Positions 7,710 through 13,972 of a stretch of 19,333 bases of DNA are shown here, in pieces. Every line of letters begins with the position of its first letter. Position 1 is the first letter of the stretch. The stretch comes from an uncultured Saprospiraceae bacterium (GTDB lineage: Bacteria > Bacteroidota > Bacteroidia > Chitinophagales > Saprospiraceae): assembly GCA_937967535.1 (NCBI GenBank), contig CALCMV010000039.1, forward strand, positions 1 to 19,333, written 5' to 3'. A program made the position numbers and the translations under genes. The notes below the pieces were generated by a model. It made no database searches, had not been told where the DNA came from, and saw only the letters and a list, made by a program, of their open reading frames with translations.

Positions 7710-8408
7710 CTAAAAATCTTCGCATAGAATATCCTTCCACAACAAATATCCCTTTCGATTCATGTGAAGGCTATCAGAAATAAAAATATTGGGGTCGGGG
7801 CGACCACTATCGTTGAGCATTTTATCCCAAACATCAACATAAAAAAGTTGGGGATTGTCCGCGCAATAATTCTTTAGTAAAGAGTTGAACTGAATGTATT
7901 GTTCCTTGTATTCCCAACGAGAGGGGCTGGGCTTGGCACTGATAAAATGAATCGTTGCATCCGGCTTTGAAGACAGTATTTTACGGACGACTTGCTTGGT
8001 GGTTTTCAGTATCGCATCGGGTGATTTTTGGGCGGCGATGTCATTATCTCCTTCATAGATAAAAACTTTGTCCGGTTGAAATCTCAAAACCGTCTGGTCT
8101 ATAAAATACAGCAGGTCGGACATATGCGAGCCGCCAAAACCCGTATTGACCAAAGGGTAGCTAGCACAATCTTTTTTTATATCTTCCCACAATCGAATAC
8201 TGGAACTTCCTGTGAAAACCGCCAAGCCTTCGCCGTCAGGGACAGGCAATGCAGCAATTTTATTTATTTCTCCATCAAATCGTTGTGGGTTTTCTGTAAC
8301 CCCATTTGTAAGAAAACGAAATAGAAAAATGGATATTAAAATTATAATAATCGCTATAATGCCAATTCGATAAAATTGCTGATTATTTGATGATTTTGGT
8401 GTACTCAT
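7710..8408 (-). CDS. Membrane-anchored SGNH/GDSL hydrolase
   Basis: The 232-residue protein has one N-terminal hydrophobic segment (about 15-33, rich in Ile) preceded by a short Lys/Arg-containing tail, so it is likely anchored with the catalytic domain outside the cytoplasm. The SGNH blocks are present: FTGSSSIRLW (block I, catalytic Ser68 or Ser69), NTGFGGS (block II, Gly92), YEGDND (block III, Asn122) and ISDSLHMNRKGY (block V, Asp212 and His215). The GSSSIRLW form is typical of the Bacteroidota group annotated as GDSL-like lipase/acylhydrolase; likely substrates are acyl or acetyl esters of lipids or glycans. The gene is convergent with the protease and divergent from the membrane acyltransferase gene. 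A deacetylase/transacetylase pairing with that neighbour is possible but unproven. ATG 8408 gives a sensible membrane anchor. Confidence 0.85.
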   Translation of the reverse strand: MSTPKSSNNQQFYRIGIIAIIIILISIFLFRFLTNGVTENPQRFDGEINKIAALPVPDGEGLAVFTGSSSIRLWEDIKKDCASYPLVNTGFGGSHMSDLLYFIDQTVLRFQPDKVFIYEGDNDIAAQKSPDAILKTTKQVVRKILSSKPDATIHFISAKPSPSRWEYKEQYIQFNSLLKNYCADNPQLFYVDVWDKMLNDSGRPDPNIFISDSLHMNRKGYLLWKDILCEDF

Positions 8409-8535
8409 GTAGACTGATTTAAGCTAGTGTATTGGAAATGCTATTGAACCACGAAGCGCGGGGAACAACACAAAAACATGGGAGAGCAAGATAATAAAAT
8501 CAAGCAATAAAGCGACTCAAAAAGTTGATTTATGC

Positions 8536-8670
8536 TTTTTGGTAAAAAATGAGTAAATGAATAAATGATAAAATGAGTAGATGTTTTTACGTTTGAGTTT
8601 ATTGATTCATTAAGACATTATTTCATTTCAAATTTACTCATTTATTCATTTACTCATCTTTTACCAAAAA
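8536..8670. repeat. Foldback with 33-bp inverted arms
   Basis: The arms 8536-8568 and 8638-8670 are inverted copies with a single mismatch in 33 bp, separated by 69 nt. The arm begins TTTTTGGTAAAA and continues with internally repetitive GAGTAAATGAATAAATGA. The loop carries further variants of the same aatgagta/aatgaata unit. There is no coding potential. It resembles a small foldback transposon or an inverted duplication of simple sequence. Confidence 0.75.
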
Positions 8671-8712
8671 CGCGCAAGAGTTAAGAATGTAGATACTAAT
8701 TTCCAAAGTCCA

Positions 8713-8746
8713 GATTTTCATTTTCATTGATATTTTCATTTTCATT
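8713..8746. repeat. Two-unit tandem repeat of GAT(AT)TTTCATTTTCATT type
   Basis: Units at 8713-8728 and 8729-8746 differ by a two-base insertion. They lie 36 nt before the acyltransferase ATG, in the expected promoter region, so the unit number could affect promoter spacing. This is speculative. Confidence 0.5.
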
Positions 8747-8781
8747 CATAGTCAATTTGTTTGAAATGTAATCGTTTCATT

Positions 8782-9882
8782 ATGAATCAACAACGAATAC
8801 TTTCTATTGATATACTCCGAGGGCTGACCATTTTCCTGATGATTATTGTAAATACGCCGGGTTCGTGGTCGCATGTGTACGCGCCTTTTTTGCACGCCAA
8901 ATGGCACGGCTGTACGCTGACCGACCTTGTTTTCCCTTCGTTTTTATTCGTAGTGGGCTTGTCTATGTCGCAGTCGTTTCGACATTTGGACACAGCAGAT
9001 GCGGGTAGATTGATACGAAAAATTAGTGCGCGAGCGGGGCTGATATTTCTCATCGGACTGTTGTTGAATTGGTTTCCGTTTTATCTGACACCAATTTCTG
9101 AATTGAGAATTTTTGGGGTCTTACAGCGCATTGCGCTCTCGTTTTTTGGTGCGGGAATTCTGATTGTATTGTTGAAAAAAAGGAATTGGCTCATCGCATC
9201 GGTGCTGCTGCTTTTGTTCTTGCATTGGGGAATATTATACTTTTTTGGCGGAGATGCTCCCTATTCATTGGAGGATAATATTGGTCGCTATATTGATAAT
9301 AGCCTTGTAGGAGAAAAGCATGTGTATGGTGGTTTTGGAATGCCCTTTGACCCGGAAGGTTTGTTGGGTTCGCTCACAGGTATGAGTCAGGTATTAATCG
9401 GATTTTTGTTTGGTAAATATTTATTTGAATATCAAGAAAATACAAATAAAAGAATCCTTCACGTTTTGTATTTGTCCCTAGGTTTTTTTGTGATTGCTAA
9501 ATTATGGAATTTTATTTTACCCATCAATAAACCCTTGTGGACAAGTTCTTATGTGCTATACACTTCAGCAATTGTGAGTGCATTATTATTGGTATTGATA
9601 GAAATTGTGGATAAGCGAAAAATAGAAAAATGGGCTTGGATTTTTCGGGTGTTTGGCAAAAACCCCTTGTTTAGTTATATCCTGTCAATGGTTTTTGTGA
9701 AGTTGTTTTTGCAAGTCATCAAATGGGGCAATACCAATTTATATGCTTACTTGTATTCGGATGTTTTTAGCGCGATTTTCTCTCCTAAATTAGCGAGTTT
9801 TGTGTTTGCTTTGTCTTTTACGATGTTTGTTTGGTTGTTTGCTTATCTATTGCATCGTCAGAATATTATTGTGAAAGTATGA
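8782..9882 (+). CDS. Polytopic membrane acyltransferase, HGSNAT/NagX-like (DUF5009)
   Basis: The 366-residue protein has about ten hydrophobic segments. It opens with ILSIDILRGLTIFLMIIVN and then has PFLHAKWHGCTLTDLVFPSFLFVVG, the signature of bacterial relatives of heparan-alpha-glucosaminide N-acetyltransferase. His38 (HAKWHG) aligns with the active-site His269 of human HGSNAT, as I recall that sequence. Family members are proposed to move acetyl groups from cytoplasmic acetyl-CoA across the membrane to amino sugars; NagX homologues sit in GlcNAc clusters. GVLQRIALSFF near residues 113-123 is another family landmark. An in-frame TTG at 8761 would add seven residues, but the ATG at 8782 starts right at the conserved region and is preferred. 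It stands alone on its strand, divergent from an SGNH hydrolase that could handle acetyl esters. Confidence 0.85.
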   Translation: MNQQRILSIDILRGLTIFLMIIVNTPGSWSHVYAPFLHAKWHGCTLTDLVFPSFLFVVGLSMSQSFRHLDTADAGRLIRKISARAGLIFLIGLLLNWFPFYLTPISELRIFGVLQRIALSFFGAGILIVLLKKRNWLIASVLLLLFLHWGILYFFGGDAPYSLEDNIGRYIDNSLVGEKHVYGGFGMPFDPEGLLGSLTGMSQVLIGFLFGKYLFEYQENTNKRILHVLYLSLGFFVIAKLWNFILPINKPLWTSSYVLYTSAIVSALLLVLIEIVDKRKIEKWAWIFRVFGKNPLFSYILSMVFVKLFLQVIKWGNTNLYAYLYSDVFSAIFSPKLASFVFALSFTMFVWLFAYLLHRQNIIVKV

Positions 9883-9921
9883 GAAAAGGGTGGAGGATGA
9901 TTTAGTGATTGAAGTGGAGTG

Positions 9922-9985
9922 ACGTAAAACGATTTTGTAAATCGTTCATCATATACGCGAGACGATTTACAAAATCGTTTTACGT
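9922..9985. repeat. Nested palindrome element E1 (hairpins within a 24-bp inverted repeat)
   Basis: The outer arms 9922-9945 and 9962-9985 are perfect 24-bp reverse complements with a 16-nt spacer. Each arm also contains its own hairpin, ACGATTT-TGT-AAATCGT (9929-9945) and ACGATTT-ACA-AAATCGT (9962-9978), so the DNA or RNA can fold either as one long stem or as two short stems with complementary loops. Outer ends read ACGTAAA and TTTACGT, and the spacer ends in ACGCGAG. The same frame recurs in the element at 17141-17202 with different hairpins. It lies 40 nt after the acyltransferase stop and about 100 nt before the DinB gene; there is no clear T tract for termination. Confidence 0.85.
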
Positions 9986-10059
9986 TTTCAGTCGAATTTA
10001 TAATCCGCTAAATCTACCATTTCCAATACAGATTTAGCGAATTATACCTTGCAGAATAA

Positions 10060-10067
10060 TAAATTTG
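10060..10067 (+). promoter_or_regulatory. Candidate -7 element of the DinB-family gene
   Basis: TAAATTTG fits TAnnTTTG and ends 17 nt before the ATG at 10085, implying a leader of only about 10 nt. No good TTTG is at the expected distance (only TTTA at 10033-10036, 23 nt away), so the call rests on the -7 element alone. Confidence 0.4.
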
Positions 10068-10084
10068 CAAAAAAATAACAAGAC

Positions 10085-10651
10085 ATGACCTACAACAGCA
10101 CACAATTACTCAAGGACCTCGACGATAGCCTAAAAGACATCATCCAAACCGTAGAAACCGACTTCGCCACCTATTCCCCCCGCGAACTCAACTGGAAACC
10201 TATGCCCGAAAAGTGGAGCGCAGCCGAGTGTTTGGAGCATCTCAATATTTACAGTCGTTACTACAATCCGGCAATGGAGAAAGCCATTCAGGAGAACAGT
10301 CATTTGGCATTTGTGGAGGAATTTAAGAGTGCTTGGTTAGGCGATTTTTCTATAAAATCGGTGCATCCTGACAATACAAAAAAACAAAAAACGCTCAAAC
10401 GACTCGACCCCGTTCACAGCGAATTGCCCTCTAGTGTGTTGGAAGATTTTCTGACGCACCAACAACAATTGCGCGACATTATCTCGAAAAGCAGCACCGT
10501 CAATCTGAATAAAATCAAAATTCCGGTGGAAGTCGCGAAATTACTCAAACTTCGCTTGGGAGATTGTCTGCGTTTTGTGCTTGCCCATGAACAGCGACAT
10601 ATCCGGCAGGCAAAAGCAGTGTTGGACGGAATGAGTCCGTTGATTGCATAA
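10085..10651 (+). CDS. DinB-like superfamily protein (putative metal-dependent enzyme)
   Basis: The 188-residue protein fits the DinB_2 four-helix bundle. The three expected metal-ligand histidines are present: His52 in ECLEHLN, and His168 and His172 in LAHEQRHIRQA near the C-terminus. KWSAAECLEHL after a WKP..EKWS segment is the usual family start of helix 2. Members include bacillithiol and mycothiol-dependent S-transferases and many proteins of unknown function; nothing in the context points to a substrate. It is cytoplasmic, with no signal peptide. It stands alone on its strand, preceded by a nested palindrome and convergent with the panB homologue 91 bp away. Confidence 0.85.
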   Translation: MTYNSTQLLKDLDDSLKDIIQTVETDFATYSPRELNWKPMPEKWSAAECLEHLNIYSRYYNPAMEKAIQENSHLAFVEEFKSAWLGDFSIKSVHPDNTKKQKTLKRLDPVHSELPSSVLEDFLTHQQQLRDIISKSSTVNLNKIKIPVEVAKLLKLRLGDCLRFVLAHEQRHIRQAKAVLDGMSPLIA

Positions 10652-10666
10652 ATTATAAAGAAAGCA

Positions 10667-10732
10667 CCAAAAACCAAATAACAAGGCGCAGGATTAGTTA
10701 TCGGGTTTTGTTATCCGGAATTTGGTACTTGG
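10667..10732. repeat. Imperfect dyad between the convergent DinB and panB genes
   Basis: CCAAAAACCAAATAACAA (10667-10684) pairs with 10708-10732 (TTGTTAT...ATTTGGT..TTGG), with a six-base bulge and two mismatches. It may serve as a weak bidirectional terminator for the two convergent genes. It is the only notable structure in this 91-bp gap. Confidence 0.4.
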
Positions 10733-10742
10733 AATTTAGAGC

Positions 10743-11573
10743 CTATGCAGCCACCAATTTGATGGGCATAGGCTTCTTTTTGGGTAAGTAGGTTTCTGAA
10801 GGGGCAGGATAGTTGAGGTCATTGACATCACTGACAAAATCATTGACACCGCTAGTGACTAAATCTGCGCCATTGATATATTGACGTACAAATTTAGGTT
10901 TGAAATCGGTGGTTAAGCCCAACATATCTTGGAACACCAAACCGTGTCCATCAACATGCGGACCTGCCCCGATTCCGATGACAGGGATTGCCAATTTTTT
11001 AGACAAACGTTGCCCGACATTCGGTGGTACTGCCTCTGCGACAATGCAAGTACAACCAATCTCCTCCAACATCATACCTTCCATCAAAATCATATTGGCA
11101 TCTTCTTGCTTTTTACCCTGTACTTTGAAGCCTCGCAACATGTGTATATGTGTAGGTTTCAGCCCGATATGACCAATCACAGGCACACCCATACCCACGA
11201 TAGTTTTGATGAATGTCTCATTGGTAAAACCACCTTCTATTTTCACCGCATGTGCGCCGGCTTTGATAAACATCTCTACGGTTTCCAGCCCCTCTTTCAA
11301 GCTCTTTTTGCCCGCCATAAAAGGCAATGCGGTGATGATAAATTTGTCGGGTGCGCCCTTTGCGACTGCGCGGGTGTGTGTAGCCAACATTTCGGGTTCA
11401 GCACAGAGCGTATTTTTGTGACCATGCATCACCATAGCGGCACAATCGCCCACTAAAAGAGCATCTACATTGGTATTATTCAGGATATTAGCACTCCAAT
11501 AATCGTAGCTTGTTACGACAGTCCATTTCTTGCCGTCTGCTTTAAGTTTGATGAATTTCTCAGTAAGGTTCAT
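10743..11573 (-). CDS. panB: 3-methyl-2-oxobutanoate hydroxymethyltransferase homologue (PanB-like)
   Basis: PanB makes ketopantoate from alpha-ketoisovalerate and methylene-tetrahydrofolate, the first committed step of pantothenate/CoA synthesis in the cytoplasm. The 276-residue product has the family motifs VVTSYDY (18-24), LLVGDCAAMVMHGH (39-52), AHAVKIEGG (107-115), VPVIGHIGLKP (130-140), VAEAVP with the catalytic Glu180, and IPVIGIGAGPHVDG (196-209). Asp43 matches the first Mg ligand (Asp45 in E. coli). The second ligand, Asp84 in the DLPF motif, is Ala82 here (TALPF); the codon is clearly GCA. GHKNTL and the KPTHIH segment are also unusual. It may be a divergent PanB with altered metal binding or a paralogue with another role. 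The ATG at 11573 matches the family N-terminus; an in-frame ATG 24 codons upstream would add an unconserved tail. No other pantothenate genes are nearby. Confidence 0.8.
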   Translation of the reverse strand: MNLTEKFIKLKADGKKWTVVTSYDYWSANILNNTNVDALLVGDCAAMVMHGHKNTLCAEPEMLATHTRAVAKGAPDKFIITALPFMAGKKSLKEGLETVEMFIKAGAHAVKIEGGFTNETFIKTIVGMGVPVIGHIGLKPTHIHMLRGFKVQGKKQEDANMILMEGMMLEEIGCTCIVAEAVPPNVGQRLSKKLAIPVIGIGAGPHVDGHGLVFQDMLGLTTDFKPKFVRQYINGADLVTSGVNDFVSDVNDLNYPAPSETYLPKKKPMPIKLVAA

Positions 11574-11852
11574 AATTACAATTTTTTTGTTTTTATTAAA
11601 AAAGATGAATGTTGTAAGTTTTGTTATTGTGAGTTGATATTGCAATATTCCGCATAAAATTGACTCATTACAACTACTAAAAACCTCGTTTTCCGAAAAA
11701 AATAATTATTTAAAATAATTAATTTAGTTTTTATTTCTTGTATAAAAAATTAATAAATAGTGAGTTAAGAGAAAATATTTGGATACTTGCATTAGATAAA
11801 ATCCTCAAAAAATCTGATATTTATGATGCTGTAAATCTACTTCAAAGCCAAC

Positions 11853-12019
11853 TTAGCCCAAGTTGAATATATAGTCCCCAAGTTTTTTATGTGGTATTTT
11901 GTCAGACGAATTCTTTTTTGAAAACGAAGATATTATCAAATATCGGTGCAATAAAACAACATTCGTCTGACAACTCTCCCCGCGCTGATTTTTGGGGACT
12001 ACATATTCAACTTGGCTTA
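11853..12019. repeat. 167-bp foldback with layered inverted repeats
   Basis: The outer arms (11853-11881 and 11992-12019) pair through CCAAGTTGAATAT.TAGTCCCCAA with few mismatches and one indel. A second layer, GTCAGACGAAT (11901-11911) and ATTCGTCTGAC (11961-11971), pairs perfectly. A third, smaller dyad (GATATT/AAATATC) lies near the centre. Collinear nested pairing over the whole length implies an element that folds as a single unit, such as a MITE or a structured RNA. No transposase or open frame is present. Confidence 0.7.
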
Positions 12020-12111
12020 GAAGTGCTTTGGTTTTACTTATCGTGCTATATACCAAGACAGAATTATATTAACTAAAATCATAAAAATCACACTCTTATC
12101 TTTAATTTCCC

Positions 12112-12119
12112 TATCTTTG
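12112..12119 (+). promoter_or_regulatory. Candidate distal -7 element, TATCTTTG
   Basis: TATCTTTG followed by C is an excellent match to the Bacteroidota -7 consensus, but no TTTG lies 17-23 nt upstream. It reads rightward, about 340 nt before the aminopeptidase start, so it would give a long leader or a separate short transcript. Confidence 0.4.
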
Positions 12120-12212
12120 CGGCTTACCGTTGACTGACCTGAAATAGTGACCTAGAGTATTAAGTTTATTTTCAACTCTAAGACTTATTATTTTATAGGC
12201 ACTTAGTAATTT

Positions 12213-12242
12213 TTTGAAACTAACATGTTGTCGATAAATTTG
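12213..12242 (+). promoter_or_regulatory. Strong candidate promoter, TTTG-N18-TAAATTTG
   Basis: TTTG (12213-12216) and TAAATTTG (12235-12242) are separated by 18 nt, matching the TTTG-N17-23-TAnnTTTG consensus of the Bacteroidota primary sigma factor. It reads toward the aminopeptidase gene and predicts a start near 12248 and a leader of about 210 nt. That leader includes a TCCCG...CGGGA hairpin (12281-12300) and the 37-nt aaactt repeat. Confidence 0.65.
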
Positions 12243-12280
12243 CGACCTTGGTTTATTCCTCCTAAGAAGGCTTAAATTTG

Positions 12281-12300
12281 TCCCGTTATAGCTATCGGGA
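12281..12300. repeat. TCCCG-TTATAGCTAT-CGGGA dyad
   Basis: The 20-nt sequence has complementary ends (TCCCG/CGGGA) around an AGCT centre. A close relative, with CCC-ATAGCTAT-CGGG, is at 4349-4363. Both look like degraded copies of a CCCGATAGCTATCGGG palindrome. Here it would lie in the leader RNA of the aminopeptidase gene. Confidence 0.5.
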
Positions 12301-12337
12301 GAACTTAAACTTGTTCTTAAAATTAAACTTTATGTAG
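12301..12337. repeat. 37-nt aaactt-rich sequence shared with 4882-4918
   Basis: It matches 4882-4918 at 31 of 37 positions without gaps, immediately after the TCCCG dyad. It lies 121 nt before the aminopeptidase start and inside its predicted leader. Confidence 0.5.
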
Positions 12338-12458
12338 TTCCTATAACATCTTTTTGTGTTATTTCTTATTGAAATTGGAATTGAGCGTTTGGAACTTGTA
12401 AATTACATCGGGTGTAGAAAACAGATTTTTCATCCCGCAACAGAATTATACTAAAAAT

Positions 12459-13895
12459 ATGTATCGTATGAATCCCGTCATTATTACTACAAATGACTAT
12501 TCAGAGCAGGATAACATCATTATACTTTCCAATCGTGACAATCACGATTGGATAAAAGGCAATCTAAGCGAACATGAAGCGGCTTATGTGAAGCAAACGG
12601 CAGAGCGTGAGATTTCTCACATCGCACTGCCACAAGCGGGACGTACTGTTATCGTGCAGTTTTTGAAAAAACATGACGATAATAACCGGACGCTCGAATA
12701 CACTCGCCGAGATGCTCATGAGGCATTGGAGACCATTCGCAGGTATCAATTAGAAGAATTTACGATTATTGACGAAACGGGGCGCAAGCTCGCACTCGCA
12801 TATGCCGAGGGCTTGGTCTTGGGGAGCTATCAGTTTCTGAAATACTACAAAGATGCCGAAAAAAGAAAAAAGAAACTGCAAAAAATCAGTGTTCACAAGG
12901 CAGACGAAAAGGCAGTCAACCAACTGAACATCGTACTTGAAGCCACTGCCATTGCTCGCGATTTGATTAACGAACCGCTTTCCTACCTCACAGCACAAAA
13001 ATTTAGTGAGGAAATAGCCGCTATGAGCAAAGACGCAGGATTTACACTCGAAGTCTTTGATAAGAAGAAAATTACGGCATTAAAAATGGGCGGCTTATTG
13101 GCAGTCAATCGCGGTAGTTTCGGACCACCGACTTTCAATATCCTCGAATGGAAGCCCGACAATGCCAAAAATGATAAACCACTCATACTGGTCGGCAAAG
13201 GCGTTGTATTCGATACGGGAGGTTTGAGTCTCAAATCTACTTCTCATTCGATGGATTTTATGAAATCCGACATGGGCGGTGCAGCCGCCGTAGCTTGTGG
13301 CATGTATGCCATTGCAAAAGCGAAATTGCCGATACACGTTGTCACGCTCATCCCTGCTACCGACAACCGCCCCGGCAATGAAGCCTATGTACCCGGCGAT
13401 GTCGTCACCATGCACAGCGGTGCTACCGTTGAGGTACTCAATACCGATGCAGAAGGGCGCATGATTCTCGCAGATGCTCTGCATTTTGCCAAAAAATATG
13501 AACCCGAACTCGTTATGGATTTTGCCACGCTGACCGGTTCGGCGGCGCGTGCCATTGGCGGGCAAGGCATCGTGTACATGGGAACTGCCGACAAATCCAT
13601 CAAAGATAAAATCGAAAAAAGCGGATTCGCCGTACAAGAGCGTCTCGTCGAATTTCCGCTTTGGGAAGAATATAATGAACTACTCAAATCTGACGTAGCC
13701 GACATCAAAAACATCGGCGGACCCAATGCCGGAGCAATTACCGCCGGACTTTTCCTTCACCATTTTACAGATTACCCCTGGCTGCATTTTGATATTGCGG
13801 GAGCAGCCTTTTTGCATATCCCCGATTCGTACAGAGGCAAAAACGGTACAGGTGTAGGCGTTAGATTATTGTTCGACTTCGTTAAAAATTATTGA
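12459..13895 (+). CDS. pepA: Leucyl aminopeptidase, M17 family
   Basis: This 478-residue cytoplasmic metallo-exopeptidase removes N-terminal residues from peptides; E. coli PepA is a two-metal hexamer. The M17 signature NTDAEGRMIL is at 328-337. Metal ligands are Lys247, Asp252, Asp271, Asp330 and Glu332, with catalytic Lys259 and Arg334; all fall where expected relative to E. coli PepA (offset about 22-23). The N-terminal domain (1-150) is divergent, as is usual. The start could be the ATG at 12459 or the one at 12468 (MYRMNP); they differ by three residues. The gene is preceded by a well-formed promoter and a long leader. pdxA follows after a 77-bp gap filled by an inverted repeat, so co-transcription is possible but could be modulated there. 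Confidence 0.93.
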   Translation: MYRMNPVIITTNDYSEQDNIIILSNRDNHDWIKGNLSEHEAAYVKQTAEREISHIALPQAGRTVIVQFLKKHDDNNRTLEYTRRDAHEALETIRRYQLEEFTIIDETGRKLALAYAEGLVLGSYQFLKYYKDAEKRKKKLQKISVHKADEKAVNQLNIVLEATAIARDLINEPLSYLTAQKFSEEIAAMSKDAGFTLEVFDKKKITALKMGGLLAVNRGSFGPPTFNILEWKPDNAKNDKPLILVGKGVVFDTGGLSLKSTSHSMDFMKSDMGGAAAVACGMYAIAKAKLPIHVVTLIPATDNRPGNEAYVPGDVVTMHSGATVEVLNTDAEGRMILADALHFAKKYEPELVMDFATLTGSAARAIGGQGIVYMGTADKSIKDKIEKSGFAVQERLVEFPLWEEYNELLKSDVADIKNIGGPNAGAITAGLFLHHFTDYPWLHFDIAGAAFLHIPDSYRGKNGTGVGVRLLFDFVKNY

Positions 13896-13897
13896 GA

Positions 13898-13959
13898 CGG
13901 CAGACGGTCAATCGTGGATGGTAGACGCTAATCATTCGTCCACCATTGACCGTCTGCCG
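13898..13959. repeat. Inverted repeat filling the pepA-pdxA gap
   Basis: CGGCAGACGGTCAAT (13898-13912) and its exact complement (13945-13959) enclose a 32-nt loop that itself pairs through GTGGA (13914-13918) and TCCAC (13938-13942). The flank continues with further gaccgt/gccgt units. It begins 2 nt after the pepA stop and ends 13 nt before the pdxA ATG, so it could attenuate read-through or occlude the pdxA start. There is no T tract. Confidence 0.75.
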
Positions 13960-13972
13960 TTGACCGTTTACT

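Larger units (their letters stand above)
8409..8781. other. 373-bp divergent intergenic region with a long foldback and a tandem repeat
   Basis: This region separates the divergent SGNH and acyltransferase genes, so it must hold both promoters, but I see no clear TAnnTTTG site on either strand. Most of it is taken up by a 135-bp foldback (8536-8670) and a TTTTCATT-based repeat (8713-8746). No gene is visible. Confidence 0.55.
11574..12458. other. 885-bp divergent intergenic region, AT-rich, with foldback and promoters
   Basis: The region separates divergent panB and the aminopeptidase gene. It contains a very AT-rich block (11690-11765), a 167-bp foldback (11853-12019), two promoter-like sites reading toward the aminopeptidase, a small TCCCG/CGGGA dyad (12281-12300) and an aaactt-rich repeat (12301-12337). 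No convincing TAnnTTTG site points toward panB. The short open frames overlapping the foldback are by-products of its symmetry. No gene or known RNA is recognised. Confidence 0.6.

Noticed and set aside
8761..8781. TTG start giving seven extra residues on the HGSNAT-like protein
   Set aside because: The ATG at 8782 begins directly before the conserved ILSIDILRG motif, and the extra residues are not family-like.
11574..11645. Upstream ATG extending the PanB homologue by 24 residues
   Set aside because: The added stretch is Phe/Lys/Asn-rich, lies in AT-rich DNA, and PanB homology starts at MNLTEKF; the inner ATG fits the usual family length.
11853..12076. Two short open frames on opposite strands between panB and pepA
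   Set aside because: They overlap the 167-bp foldback and mirror each other because of its symmetry; their sequence is not protein-like.
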